From Undaria pinnatifida (lineage: Eukaryota; Sar; Phaeophyceae; Laminariales; Alariaceae): a stretch of 64,000 bases of DNA. The translations under genes were made by a program, and so were the position numbers. Under the pieces are notes generated by a model, which was not told the DNA's origin, made no database searches, and worked only from the letters and a program-made list of their open reading frames with translations. Each line of letters starts with the position of its first letter. Within the stretch, counting starts at the first letter, position 1. The stretch is taken from NCBI GenBank assembly GCA_012845835.1, contig JABAKD010000023.1, positions 1,227,343-1,291,342 on the forward strand, written 5' to 3'. This document shows positions 21,841 through 35,715 of this stretch, piece after piece.

Positions 21841-24800
21841 AGCAAGTCCGTCTAGAGATAAAAACTGCGTCTTAACGTCAATATCGCTACACGTGCATGG
21901 GCGTCGCCCAATGAACTTCAGCGAGTCATGTAGCTGCTCACAATACGTTCTGGTCACAGTCGTTCGTTCTTTGCGGAGTTTCTCACTTCAAGGCATGAAA
22001 AAAATCCGAAGTCCCAGGAACAACCCCATTGATTTATCACAGTAAAACGACGAACACAACAGAGGCGAATGCACAGCAACAGCACAGCAGGGCGATGAGA
22101 TTTACTACGGGGCCCGTCATGGAGGAGAGGCTGCATCTTCGCAAAGTATTCCTGCTGCTGCTGGGTCGTCTCCCCCTACAGGTACGTGGTCGACTCTGCG
22201 TGGGCGAAGGTTCTTCTGGTACACGCTATTTTTGTTTGTACCCGCGACGCGTGATATGGACGGTTCTGATTCAGATGCATGCATATAGGAACTTACTGCT
22301 GTTTCGATTTATTTTGCTGCTGCACTACCAGTACTGACAAGAATACGAGCGCTGTTGCATCTCCATTTGTTGTGTCTGCCTTCTGTTGCTGCGGCTGCGC
22401 CATGTGGTTGCTGCCAATTCTACTGCACGACGCGTGATAGTACCCCGCTGTATCCCATCAGCAACCGAGCGTACATGTTCTAGTGGTTGGCAAGGTCTAC
22501 TGTGCGAAATTCTGCACGTCACGGTATCGTAGTGGTGGGGCGTTAAAAGGAAAACGTATCTCCGACGTTGATTCTGTTTCGGTGATCTAACATGCAGCTT
22601 TCCGTCTTCAAGTACGAAAACGATAATATCGGGAAACTATGGTGCTGCTGTAGGATTAGTCATTTCTAAGAGGTTGTTCGGCGAGACATACGGAGACACG
22701 GACATGGACGTGGCCTGGTGTGCCGTGCCGCTGGTGATGCGGACTCCAATGCAGCCCCTGTCACGAGCACAGTGCACCACCACAGCGGTACGAGTACCGA
22801 GTGTTCACTTTTTATCTCAGAACAGAAAGTAAACAAAACAGCGTACATGTCCCTTCTCGTTGGTTTGTTTAGTTCGCATCTGCCTCATGACCAGGTATGT
22901 TGCTGTTACTCGTATTCCGACTGCTGTTCGACTAACATCGGAGATTGGGCTACTGCAAGGAGAAAGGCCGCGTCTCATTGTCATACGTTGAGAGTATGTT
23001 TGTAGGGTTGGGTTCGGGTTTAGGGCTAGGGTGTATAGTCTATCAGAGTTTAGGGCAGTTTAGATCATAATTCCTTTTCGTAATACTGGAAGCACACGTG
23101 GGCCAGACCAAATTCCTCAATGTCAACACTATATCACAGATAACAAACTAGAACCATGAAGGCGGCTCCAGCTGGGCGGTGAGAGTGGTTACACGAGGGT
23201 AAGTAGGGTGGTCGGAACTGGTGGAGGGATCCGTTTGAGGGAATAAAAAGCAAATAACGTGGTATACCATGCAACTGCTGACTACTTATTCCCGTGGTGA
23301 AGAACCCCCTAATGATGTGCCTCACCTCTCGCCTAAGGTATACCGACACGAAAGAGCGTTCGATGTAGGCCCGGTGGGTGGTGTTGCTTTGGAACGCCGA
23401 CAAGGACGAAACAGGGTGAGACCTTTGATTAGATTTTTGGTATCAGATGTCCACCGAAGAAAAGAGTTATGTGACGAAGCGGGGCTCCGTGTCTCGACCA
23501 AAAACGAGACGGAAGCAGCTGGTTGGTGGGAAAGCTAATCAAAGAGAGCCGGTAAACACAACTCGCGAGTTGTGTTCAAGAAATCATCTCCGGGGACGAT
23601 AAGACACCATCCCCAAATATTCGCGCCGTCCAACCTCATACAAAACCGTTTGGCACTGCGAGACCGCGATCTCACCTCCCTCACCCCTCACCCCTCACAC
23701 GTGTCGAGACTGAGAGCGACCCGGCCACGTAGCGTGACTAAGCACGACACGAAGGCAAAGCCGCTCGCAGTAGCCTTTAGCTGTTCGTAATCTACTCTCC
23801 AGCGCTAGATTCGAGCAGCTATCTCGGCACGAGCAGCGAAGCAGCCCAACAATATCAGGACAGCCGAGCTCGAAAAGCATGGCTTCCCAGAAGAGGTGGG
23901 TGCAGACGGTCGGTGTAGACAGACTACTTGTACGTACTGACATACGTACCGTTGCATATATCTCTACTACTGTCGCTCGCAATTCTTGGCCAGAGGATGC
24001 TTCTGTTGGTCTATATTGCTGTTGTGTCGGATCTGTTTTTTCCTCAGGCGGGATATTTGAATTTGAGACTGATATTTGAATATTTGAGACCGCGAAGCGT
24101 CAAACCGCCAAACAAAACTGCGCGGTACTGCGTGCGCGGTACTGCGTACTGCGTACCAGTATGATACTGCTGTGTACGCAATGCTGTTGAAGCACGAGTA
24201 CGTATATACCTGGTATACAGCAGTAGTATTGATAGCAGTAAGGGCCCTCATAAATATTTTCCCTTTTTTACTTTCTTTTTGTGTTACGATTCGCGTAAAT
24301 CGCCCAAACAATATTTTTTGGTCCTAAACTCGATGAATAATCGCTGAAATTAACATATTCACGGGCGCACAGGAGCAATACAACAAGCAAAAAAACGCCA
24401 AAATGCTCAAAAACTCGTACCAGGTACATGGTAACGAAAACTTTGCTTGCGGGAGTTTCGAGTTCATCGACGTCGGTAGGTTTGCCTGAAAGCCACGCAC
24501 ATCATTGATTCAGGCATTTTTATCTCTCGGACGACGCTCGTGTTCGTGTTGTGTGTACGGATTTGCGGTGCACCGGAAAACAGACAATTCAGGACAAAAT
24601 GACCCTTTGACAGTCAGATAGAGTCCTACGTAGGGCAACACCTCGCATTCATGCGGATCTGCCTACCGAGCGCTGTACTCCGCGGAGGTTGCCTGAAATA
24701 GGTAACCCGACTTGTGCCCTAAACGTCAGCAGTGGCGAGAGCGTCGTTCGGCCGAGAGAATACTCGTACCGTTGTCCTCCCCGCCTCCTTGTGCTGTTGC

Positions 24801-25489
24801 GCCGCTCGTTTCAGTAAGGAAAAGGTGACCCTCACTACGAGCATCGAATTATCCACCTACACCAAATTTCGTGCGACTCCCGCAAGTACAAGTTGATCTG
24901 TGGCCCATCAGCTACAAGAAAAAGTACCCAACGTAACCTCGGAGGCCGACCAGCACACAAACGAGTGAAATCCCCTCGGCTCCGATCGCGCTACCTGGCC
25001 GAAGTCGGGCTCGCACAAAAATAGCACGAGGGGCGATTTCGACACACAGCCTAGAGACAAGCTCCGCAACTTCAGTGACGAACACACTGAGTCATGTGGT
25101 CGAGTACATGTCCTGCGGTGCTGCCGTGGTGCCGAGGCCTCAGCTGTCTTGCTGGTCCTCAAAGCGGAGGGCTGTAGGGACGCTGAAGATTTTGCGTTTG
25201 TTTGTGGGAGATCTGTTCCTATTGTCCCAAGAGGAAGCCGTTCATTGGTTCTTCTGGCAAATATGTAACGGTTTCAATTTTTGAATAAACCAAACTTTCC
25301 ATTATTTACGGAGAATGTCTGGAGTTACTCCCTTCATAGTGCTTGTTGTTACTCTATTGATAGCTTCCCGTTTTGAATTTGAGACCGACAACGGTCCAAA
25401 CCTGACTGTCGCGCGGTACTGTACTACAACAGCAGTATTAGTAGTAGTACGAGTGTTTCTGAGACGGTTCCGAGGGTAAAACCCTGGCC
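21841..25489. other. No recognisable gene; telomere-like motif at 23,004-23,032
   Basis: At 23,004-23,032 the plus strand reads TAGGGTTGGGTTCGGGTTTAGGGCTAGGG, a short degenerate TTTAGGG-type run, with TTTAGGG again at 23,049. Two related stretches, TTTGAATTTGAGAC followed by GCGCGGTACTG, occur at about 24,056-24,135 and 25,373-25,422. Open frames at 22,029-22,337 and 23,269-23,538 (plus) have no supporting motif. Confidence 0.35.
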
Positions 25490-25496
25490 TGTTTTC

Positions 25497-25922
25497 TTGT
25501 GTTGTCTTGTGCTGGCTACTCGTATACCATGTATTGTCTTACCCGCGGCGTATCTACGTGCTGCGCTGCTGTCACGCTGCTATCGGCTCGCCCCCGTTCC
25601 GTGCAGTACTACCGGTACCTCTTCTCATCGAAAGGGTCTTGTTGGTGGCACCTGTATCCCTGATATTGTCGCGGGGAAGAAACTGCAGGAGCTCAAGGGC
25701 TTCGTCGCGAACTGGATGAGTCCGAAAAACGTGCGAGTCAAGCTACCCGGGACAGATGCGAGGGCGGGAATGTCACGCCCCCGCAAGTCCCCCGCGGAAG
25801 CGGCCGACGAGTACTGCGAGAACAACACAACGCCGGAGAAGGTGTTCGGCGTTCCTCTTGGCGAGACACTCCCAGCGTCACCACCTACAGACGTGAAGGA
25901 CATTGCACGAAAACAACCTTGA
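25497..25922 (+). CDS. Hypothetical open frame with coding-like composition, possibly an exon
   Basis: An open frame of 141 codons beginning at TTG and ending TGA at 25,920-25,922. From about 25,640 the translation is hydrophilic and ordinary (K-G-F-V-A-N-W-M-S-P-K-N-V-R-V). Third positions are rich in G and C, unlike the flanking AT-balanced sequence. There is no ATG before the internal Met of the ANWMSPK stretch, so it may be the 3' exon of a spliced gene or a remnant. I recognise no domain and found no paralogue in the window. Length and base composition are the only support. Confidence 0.3.
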   Translation: MCCLVLATRIPCIVLPAAYLRAALLSRCYRLAPVPCSTTGTSSHRKGLVGGTCIPDIVAGKKLQELKGFVANWMSPKNVRVKLPGTDARAGMSRPRKSPAEAADEYCENNTTPEKVFGVPLGETLPASPPTDVKDIARKQP

Positions 25923-28900
25923 AGCCGTGTGGAGCAGAGCTCATGAAGTAGAGGGTCTCTTTTAACCAATCCCCGCCCCGTACATACACCGCTCTGGCAA
26001 CCTGAACCCCTTCCCACCTTTGGCTTGGTGAAGGTGTCCTCGCAAAAACCACCAACACTTCAGACCTCTCCCCCGTCCGGTAGAATTTCTTTATCATAGG
26101 TATAGTGAAATAGAGGTGAGGCTCATCGGTTATATGTACCTGTGTTTGCATTGTATTCGTAACGGACGTTGATTAGGCACTTGGCGGCTTACGCCTCGCC
26201 ACCGCCGCGTCTGCCCTTGAAAATAGCGATTTCTCGTGTGTCAGATGCAATTTAAGGACATGGCTGTCAGCATCGCCTAGTTTTGCTCTGGAAATCCACA
26301 CAAAACGTAACTACACTACGGGTACGCACAGCACGCCTTGCGTAAGGCTACAAAATGTACGGTCGATTTTTTTTTTGGGATAAATCTCTGAAATATTACC
26401 TTCTTGCAGCAGTAGGAAATCGGTGCAAACTTGCAGCTGCGGCGGCAGCCTGCAGCAACAACAAAATCAGAATATACTGCGCTTGTCGTATGTATGACCA
26501 GCAATGCAGCAGCAGCAGCACATTTTGTAACAGCAGCACGTGACGTACATGTATCTAAACTCAAAAGACAAGGGCGTCATATACACTCTTCAAATAATTA
26601 CCGGCGAATACGTACGCAACAAATCTTCGTTAACGCAGGTAGTACCACGTGCTTGCGGGAGAAACAAACGGAGCAACAACAGCAACATGTCCTAAAGGGC
26701 CGCTCGGTCGGGACGCTTTACATTTGTGGTACTGAACGTGTGTCTTTTGCTCGTGATCAGTCGTTTTGGTACTGAGTGGAAAACCGAGCAACCGCAGCGA
26801 CGATACCTGGTTACCTCCCCTTGAAAGAAGACACAGAACATGAGCAAACAGTGCCCATCAGTCGTTTGTTATCGATTTTATCAGTGTAGACTATATCGTT
26901 AAGCTGTTCAGCTAAACTGTGAGACAAAATGAGAAAAAAAAAATGGAAACCGGTAACTGCACCAGGCCAACCAACGCTTGGGTCGACGTTGACACCCATG
27001 TGCTGGGCTTACCCGTTTTGTTAACAAGTCTACCCAGGCCTGCATTACCTAGCAACGTACAAGTAAATGCAGCTTTTCCCGTACGATGGGCCTTCTATTG
27101 ATAATGAAGGACGTCTCGAGTATATATATCGAGGCTGAAATTTGGTGAAGTGTGATTTATTTTTCTAGGATGGCGACGTATTGCAATGAACGATCGACTG
27201 AGACCCGACATCCTACTCTGACACCGTACTCTAAACAGACACCCGACGCGCTGAAGTTGTAGGCCCACGGCCGCCAAGGCCTCATGTCAAGCAATCGAAC
27301 GCGCTTATTTCCTTGTTGGGTGGACTTAGTGGCTGCTCTTTTTATTGCCCGTGGTCTATTTGTGGGAGGACCAACATCATATTTTAGAATACGTTCACCT
27401 TCCAGCACCATGGTCCAGCCAACGTTGTTGATGCTGGCGAGCTTCCTTGGCTAACGGGACACCGATATGTCGCACGCAATGCACGATCGACCCGGACTTG
27501 GCTTCGTGCCTAAAATTACTTTAATATCGTGCCGAAATTCATGTTAGAAAGCAAATAATTAAATATATTGTTGAGTTATCACAGTCCGAGGTTGAGTCTA
27601 CGTATTTTTGTGCGAGATAGACCCATTTGTGATCCACAAGTTTGTCATTTGTCGTGGGTCTGTTGACATCAGAAAAAAAATGAAACGACCAAAATTTAAT
27701 GCTGTGGAAACTAAATGCTTCGTTCCGCGACAGTTAATACTAAACGTTGGCCTTCCTAACCGCGGCATGTTTAAACAGCTCAGAACTGTTTCTTCGTGTC
27801 GGCGACTACTTCCCGTGTATACCCATTTTTTGACGCGAAACACAGGAACTATCGCACTGCCTAATCGTACCAAATTGTGACGACCGGTCCCACACCTTGA
27901 GTATGAGGAGGTACACTCTTTCCCACGCAGCCCTTCAGCAATTGGGATTAGCGCTCACGGGCGTTATCATCACAGCTGCCAGACCGTGTTGTTCGGGTAC
28001 TCGTAGCCGTTTATGTTCTACATTTGGCTGAATTTGGGACCGAAAACCCGACCTGTGTGTTGCGGGAACCCACGCCCCACGGTCAGGAGAATCGCCCCAA
28101 CCGTGTTGGCACGAGCTTCTCCCCCCACTGTACTAGAAAACTGGACAGCCAATGGAAGTGCTCGGTCTGAATCTTTTCAACGGTACACGAGCAGGAAATT
28201 ATGTTGTTTGCTCCTTATTATTCACTGATCCAGGTGAAATACCCCCGCCCCCTATTATATATACACGAAGTGTTCGCCTTGGTCGGCACCGAGTCTATTA
28301 AACATGATAAGTATATTGGGGTTGACGTTGCTTATCAGCGACGCTGAAAGACATACTAGTCACTGGGTGACCTAGACAACCAGGGTACGTTTTTGTTTTT
28401 TGCAGTTTCGTCATGGTTTTCAAGATATTGTGCAGGGTGGAGAACGCTGGCTAGCATTGGGCTGCGAAAGCAACTGAGTTAAATGGACACACGACGCGTA
28501 TGAAAATACGTCGAAGTGTGGTGAGCTAAAGCTGTATTTTTCCCCATCCGCCGGAGTAAAAAAAAACAAAAAACAAAAAAGAAGAAGCTGATTCCGGACA
28601 AGGGGTATGGTCGCACTACGTAGTGTGAATATGGCATGGCACCGACGAGGCAGCTTCATACTAGTACCCATTTTATCCTCTGGAGTGACCACACCAGATA
28701 CCAAGCGTCTCATTGGCGTTGTCATACAAGAGCAAGAAGGTTGGCACAAAGTGCCAAAGTACGTCTTACGAACCGTTCTTGGAAGGACGCAGTTCACCCT
28801 TTATGTGACTCGCCCACTACCGCCAGGAGCTTCGCGCCTGGCGCAAGCAATGTCCGCCAGGTTTGAAAAAAACTGACGTGCTCCTTCGAGGTGTAGTGAG

Positions 28901-30750
28901 GATGCGAGGGTCTATGCTCATAGGACAACGTCCAATAGCAAATTTAGTGAGCCGCTCACCCCCATCCCCCCCGCCTTTTCTCCCCCTCGGGGCTCGGACG
29001 ACGCATAGTAATGCTATCTGTTTGCAACCTTCGGAAGTTAACGCGATTGAAAATTGTGTCGTGGACGCGTCTTCTGCTTCTTCGTTTCCCCGCCGGCAAG
29101 CTTAAACAGGCGCTCTGTTTGTTTTTCTCCTTCTCGGCGAGAAAGACACGCGCGTGATTGGTGCCATACAGATTACGGTGCCCGGTTTCCGTAAATAGAA
29201 AACCCGGCCAGAACATTCTCTAGGTTGAGTATCCACCAGCAAAGCACCAGAGGCAGAGCTGTCGGGTACAAATGAGCAACAGTATAAAAATACTTACCTC
29301 GTACGAGTACGTGTCTCGATACTGTAACCCAAACACAGCATGGCCACTCGATCGGTAACCCCCCTAATCGAACGAGAGCGGGTACGATCGACGAGCGAGT
29401 ACTCCATGCGGTCGGGGTTGGAATGTACAACATTATTGCAACAAACTGCAGGTCCCTCTTTCTTTGCGGGAACTTCAGCCATACAATGAAATACCATGTT
29501 GCAATGCAACTTGATCCAGCAACAACTGCTGCTTCTCGCGCCGGCAAATCAATTCTCAATAAAATCTAAGGTATTCAGCATTCCGTTGACAAAATAGTGC
29601 AGTCATGCATACTAAGAATATCATGCATTTCTTTGTAAAATACCTACAAAACGTCGACAATGCCAACACTGTAGGCCTACTGTTGGTCTCTATCTCCCGC
29701 CTTCACCCCCCAAACCATACGCGAGCGAACAAGTAACACAACCGACAGGCGGGCCGTACTCTACACAGTCCGTGCTCGGTGGGAAAACAGCACAGCACTT
29801 TCTTTCTGGCCAGGGCAGCCACTGAATTGGATGCCATGGTCGAATACAGGTGGACCCAGGGACGTTGGCTGATCCTCGTACTTTCTGTCTTTAGTTTTGT
29901 CATATTCCGGGTATTTTTGTCACCCCTTGATCTGTCCATCTCAGCTGGCATGATAGTAGGTTTTCGCCTCAGCTACCTTCTAGACAAACACTTGCCACGG
30001 GCTTCAAACTTTTCACACATGTGCAACCCCACCTCCGCTCCCTATTTGCGTGTCTGTATTTCGATCGCATATAGCGCTCAACATTACCACTCCTCGTCGA
30101 TCTGCGTCGGGTTTGCCAACCCGCGCATTCGCACTTTCGGCATATGGTCCGTCTATGACGCCCACCCTTGATTCCCATCATTTCAACAGCTACATCTCTT
30201 TTGCTAAAAAAGCCAGCTATGCATACTGTAGCAGTTACTGATGCTAGTGACCATCACGTGACCTCAAGTTACACCGTTCTTTCTACCAAGTATCCAGCAA
30301 CTTGTCTATATTCCGATTTCGGGTTCATTGCGTTAAGTAAAGCAGTGAGTCGGCAAATGTCACAACTAATAACTATTCGGTAGTTGCCATAACTTGACTA
30401 CTTGACTCTAGCGGAGAAGGCGGCTGGAAAAGCTAGATGATGAGGAGCCGAGTTGCCGACTCACGTCAGGCGAGCGAAGGGTGGTAGAGCAGCACCCCTT
30501 CGCTGGAGGCGGGGGCGGCTAAATAGAAAATTCCGTCCCGAACTTTACAACTCTTTTTTCAAGTTCCAATTTCAAGTTGAAACTTGCCAAGTCGTATAGA
30601 AAGCACTTTCGGGGAAGGACTAACTAATAGTCCGACAAAAAACTAGTTGGCGACTTTCGTCGTGCAGACTCACTGTTTTAGCGTTTGGCCTTTCAGAACT
30701 AAATACCTATACTACTCCTGCGCCGTTATTAAAGAATCTCTATTTCGAAC
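25923..30750. other. No recognisable gene
   Basis: GCA/CAG-rich bases at about 26,430-26,525 create poly-Ala/Ser frames. Open frames at 27,608-27,880, 28,607-28,876 and 29,779-30,171 (plus) are 89-130 codons long. The last has one hydrophobic stretch of membrane-segment length near its middle. None shows a motif or a clear second copy, so none is called. Confidence 0.35.
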
Positions 30751-30753
30751 TTT

Positions 30754-31190
30754 GTGACCTTAGGGTTTGTCATCCTCTCTATTAGTAACATGATGGGATA
30801 TGGAATCGGCACGGACGCTAGGTGCGCGCGCTTGGTGCTAATGGTTGGAACCAAACACTTTACTGCTAAGAACTCACACCATTTGAACAAAAGATATCAC
30901 ATATCTCCCTGCCTTCAAGGCCAGTTTCGTCCGCGGATGTTAGTAATGATCTCTTACAATTATATCGTACGTTCTCTTTAAGCATTGCGTGGCCAACACC
31001 AATTTCTGCTTGTAAGTACAAACATCCATATTTTGTAGTTTATGCCCACAGGGGTTTTCTCCATTTCCAGGGTGAGGTTTCGGTGCGGACACTGGGTGCG
31101 CTGGATGTCGATGGGCGGACAAAAACACATTGTTGTTAAGAGCACACATGCCATTTCAACAACGAAAAGACCAAACGTCCCCTGGCATGT
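30754..31190 (+). repeat. Pair of diverged direct repeats about 280 bp apart
   Basis: Segments at about 30,810-30,915 and 31,090-31,190 align (GGACGCTAGGTGCGC versus GGACACTGGGTGCGC, AAACACTTTACTGCTAAGA versus AAACACATTGTTGTTAAGA). Plus-strand translations share G-x-K-H-x3-K-x2-H, which may reflect former coding sequence. Confidence 0.45.
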
Positions 31191-34100
31191 ATGGGTATTG
31201 GTACTGCTGTCTTCAAGTCTGATTGTTATGTCCACCTACCACATCCACCACACCCTCCGTGCCTCTCCTTGTCTCTGTGTCTAAACTCGTACTCCTTTAT
31301 ATGCCCGCACAGAGTGGTCGTACCGCACTGATGCACATGTGCATTAGTTGAGCTGGTTCGGCATCGTAGAGAACTTTTATCAGGTTCTATATGTGGCCAC
31401 GAAAACATATACAAGTATGGTGGTGCTACTTGGCAACGAGTGAGCTAGCGGTGTAGTAGTAACTTTTTGAGACGCCGGCATAAGAACTGTACAGACAAAT
31501 AGACATGTAAGCTCGGTCTCATGAGCTTTCTCGGAAGAGCGCGCGATAGTAGTAATACAAATAGCACCATGCTGCACGGGTGTGCTCCATACATAATACC
31601 TGGTATCTCCCTACGTTGCCCTTTGAACACCCCCCCCCCCTACCCACGACCACTATGCTGCTTCGCGTGTTGCTGGTTCTGTGATCGTCATCTTCTTCGA
31701 CAGCTTTCCCCTCTGCAGTCCGGCACAAATATTTGGATCCAAACCATTTGGAGATACATTTCTGGCACGTGTAGGGTGGTCGTTCGTCCTAACCTCGACT
31801 GATGGGTGTAGGATCTTCCTCCGAGCCTCGTGTCATGCTATCTCCAATAGCTGATTTTGCCGAAGGCTCCGTTTCCGCTCCAAGTTGCTTCTGGTCACCG
31901 CAAGGCACCAGCGTACTATAAACGTACAGGGTAGCCACCGATCTGTGCCTCCTTTGCCCAAGATATAGGTTCGAGGAGAACAATAGCATCATCAGTCGAG
32001 CACGGAAGCACACAACGGTAACCGTGCACCAACAGCAAAGCAGCGACAGCGCAGTAGTAGCCTCAAACTTTAACAGCGCAGTAGTCAGAAGTAGTGTCCA
32101 TGGACGACATCAGAAACCCGCTAGGCATCGTTTTCTTTCGGATCTGAAACTCGGCTTCAGGTCAGTACTGGTTTTGTTTTCATAGCAATACATGGAAGCG
32201 TTACTTGTGTGGACTACCATGTGATGTCACCTGTACTCGTGGCCCGACCATGAGACGGCCAGCGTTCCACTTGGATCATCATCGGTTCTACCTATTCGCA
32301 CAGAACCCCTTTAATTTGCGCAGGAACGCTGATGGTAGTTCTAGAGCGCTTTCAATGGTGGTAGTGACAGCACTCGTTGCCACGTATATTTAGCCGCTGT
32401 GTAAATATGATATTGAAAATGCCACTCACGCCACACTGGTATGTGATTATTGCTTCCACGCTGACGTCTGTGTTTCAAGAACAAGAACGCTTCGATGAAT
32501 CGAGTCCCACGATTCGTGCGTGCAATTTCCCATCGGCCCTTTTCATTATATATTCGTACTCACAAAAATCACGATGTTTGTTCCCTCAAACGGTACATGG
32601 GCCGGGATTAGTGTTGCGAGCTGTTTAGCCCAAAACATATAATCCTTGCCTCTGCCCACCCTGCCCTGCCCCTCTCCACGGCTTCCCCGGAACGGTCAAG
32701 ACCGACGTAGAGTGCAGCGATTTGTTCATCACATTTCGAATTTAGCGTGAATGAGATAAACACTGCAAGGCCCTTTTGGCTTTCTTCTTTCCTTGCCGAA
32801 CCTAGATAGGTGCTTCCCATGTATTTCCTTGAGCAACGAACAGGACGCGGGCGGCATATCGCTACAAGGGTTCCCGCGTCTTCTGAGCTTTTCGCGAAGT
32901 TCATCGATAACTAAAGCCCAACGTAATAGTATACGCCTTCAAAATGTGGATGAGGCTCGGGCTTGGAAAAAATCTCCGCATACATACCTCCCTTGACGTT
33001 GAAATTGTTTGCCGATTAAACTTGTAGTTGTCAAAGCTCCTGGAATTTCTCGGTTCTAAAGTTGATACTGCCTGAGCGATGAGTAGCCTGGTTAAATATA
33101 CCAAATAAAACACTCTTCCACTCCACTGATCACTCTTTGCGTGGCGAGCGGTGAATGTTTGAACTGCACTTTAATGCCACCTGCTAACGATCGATGATGC
33201 GTGGGTGTTATGTAGTCTGAAGCGGTCCTAACAACGGACAGAGACAAACCTACCCTAAGTATCGGGCATAGCGACGACAGCGTATCTACAACCAAACGTA
33301 ATATATGTACAACGGAGTAGGATAGTTTTCTCAATGTCGATAATGTTTTTTTTCCGTTCACGGCCATCGTTGCTCTCCCAGATTACACCCCGCCATTGCT
33401 ATTGAAGAGGCCAGTTTCAGCATTGTCGCGTGTTGTGCGCCTCATCAACTTTGCTCTGTCGCGGTTGCCTTTTCTGCACCAGTGATATGGTTACTGCTTG
33501 GTCAACTACGAGACGGTAATCGGACGACGTATTATTTGCCTAGTCATCGCAGGCAATATTTTTCCCAACTCCGTTGTGGAGTGACTGTTTTGGATGCCAA
33601 GTGTGCTGAGGTTTCAACAATGTCCGAGTTGGAGCTGTCTCTGTGCTACTTCACGTGGTAACGTCCTGCGTCTCTAAGATGCTCTGTTCTCGATACGAAA
33701 AAGCTGCAAATTTCTCCGGTATATTTTTTGATGACACCAATTTTTATGCCTGATACAGGTCAAACTTCAACCCTTTCAGCGAGGGTGTGTATGGCAATAT
33801 ACCTCTAACGTGACGAGCCACGGCGGTCATACCAGCAGCAAACCGACTCCAGGCCTTTTCCCTGACCATTCGTACTCGCCGATGGTTGGCTTTGCCAGCG
33901 ATAATACTCTTTTTCTTCTTGACAACAGGCCGAATTAATGGTTAATGTGTTTGATGAAGTTTCTGCAAACTGATGTTTCCCGTTAGAAATTGAGCTTTCA
34001 TCGCTGTTGAGCGATTGTTAGTTGCTTCTCCTCAGCTTCGAGCATTGTTCAAGGCGTCTCATGACGAGGAGTGGTTTGAGTTTTATCACCACGTACTCAA

Positions 34101-35715
34101 CCCATGCGTTTTACGTGCCGAAAGGGTGAAGACCGTCGTTATGTAACTGCTGCTGGTTCGAAAGCATGACCCAGGAGCTGTATAGCGTGAACATCATTAA
34201 AATGAAAACCATCGAGTCACGACAACAAAACCATTTTTTCTACCACTTAACGTGTATCGGTAATTTACGTTTACATTAGTTTCAATTCCGTAGCCGGGGT
34301 AGAAAGCTGCTAAACTTACTGTTGAATGTATTTTTTTTTTGTCCACTATTTTGCGCCACCCAACGTGGCCGTCCCTTTGATAACGTGGTATAGCCGACAG
34401 ATTTGTACCCGTTTTAACGTGTTCAAAAATGGACACGAGCTGGTGGGTTGTCCCCGAAACGACTTGAGGGGTAGACTCTATCTCGGAATGTAGTGTTCCT
34501 ATCTGTTCGGGTTTCCGTCTAAATTGAGTTTTTGTCTTCAGATATATTGTTTAGTGACAATTGCCTCGATAGCACGTCTGTTCTCCAATACGAAAAGGGT
34601 TATTCACTGCGAACGTTTTAATGTTAGGCCGACCTCGTGTACACAACCGCCTCCCAGTTCTTGTGCTTGTTAACCTTGTCTTGCCGATCTTCTACGTTAA
34701 CATTTACACCTCATTATTAGTAACAAGTTTGTTTTATCGTCTATTCAGTGTGACCCAGCGTTTTTTGCCAGGTACCTGACGTTTAAGTGTGTGTTGAGTT
34801 CACAACAAACCATCTACTGCGCGTTTTGCATTCGCTGCAAACATGCTGTCGTTTTATCATTATTATTGTTTACGGGCTTTGGTTAATCATTTGTAAGAAA
34901 CAGCTACGTAATTGAACTCGACATCGACTACTTATTGGCGCAGCCACGCATACCACATACCGAAGCGGTACATACATTGGATGGTGTTGGCGTTTGAAAT
35001 GGCGTTACATACATCTTCTGGTACGCTGGGTACACAATAGGTTTTGTGTTTCATAACCATCCCTCGTACGATGGAGCACACTCTGCTTAGTGCTGCGGTG
35101 ACTGTATATCTACCCAACTCTCGCTCGGTAATTAATTAATTGTGTTGATTGGAAATTTGTTATTGATGCCTGGTGTATAAAATCCACGCCGGGCACGTGT
35201 ACCTCATGATACCACGATGATGTTTTGTGATTCCACTGTAACACAGATGTACCTTGATGCGGTTGGGAAAGGTTCACATCTCCATGGCCCTAAGAAGCAA
35301 GTTGGTTTTGGTTCTTCTGTTGTTAAGAGGCGTGCGACATTGCAAAATACAACCTCATCATAGTCCAACCCCGATGCAACTACACTTCGGTGATGAAGTT
35401 CAGGCTTGCGGAATTAAAGAGTTTTCCATCTATAGGAACCGTCGGCTTCGGTCGGCATACTGGTTTCAATCATCACACAAGGACGAACGACATAAAGCGA
35501 CCATAAAAAGTGTAGTCATGCTCATCAAATAAACTTCTTCATTTTCGCGAGTCCCTCTTTTAATAGAAGTGCCGCCTCAGGGAAGGTAAACCTGTGAACG
35601 TTTTCGGTTCCTCTAGCAATTTTACTTCCTTCATGCCACCTCAACTCGCGAATATGTTTTTCGTTGGATGTTATACTCTGCATTTTCAGAACTACAGTGG
35701 CACCTAATAGCCTTT
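31191..35715. other. No recognisable gene
   Basis: I see no gene, repeat family or regulatory element that I can support. Notable bases are a C10 run at 31,631-31,640 and short T-runs. Open frames are under about 100 codons. Confidence 0.35.

Noticed and set aside
27608-27880. Possible third copy of the companion-gene segment (a C-F-V-P-R block)
   Set aside because: Only a handful of residues match and the nucleotide alignment is not convincing.
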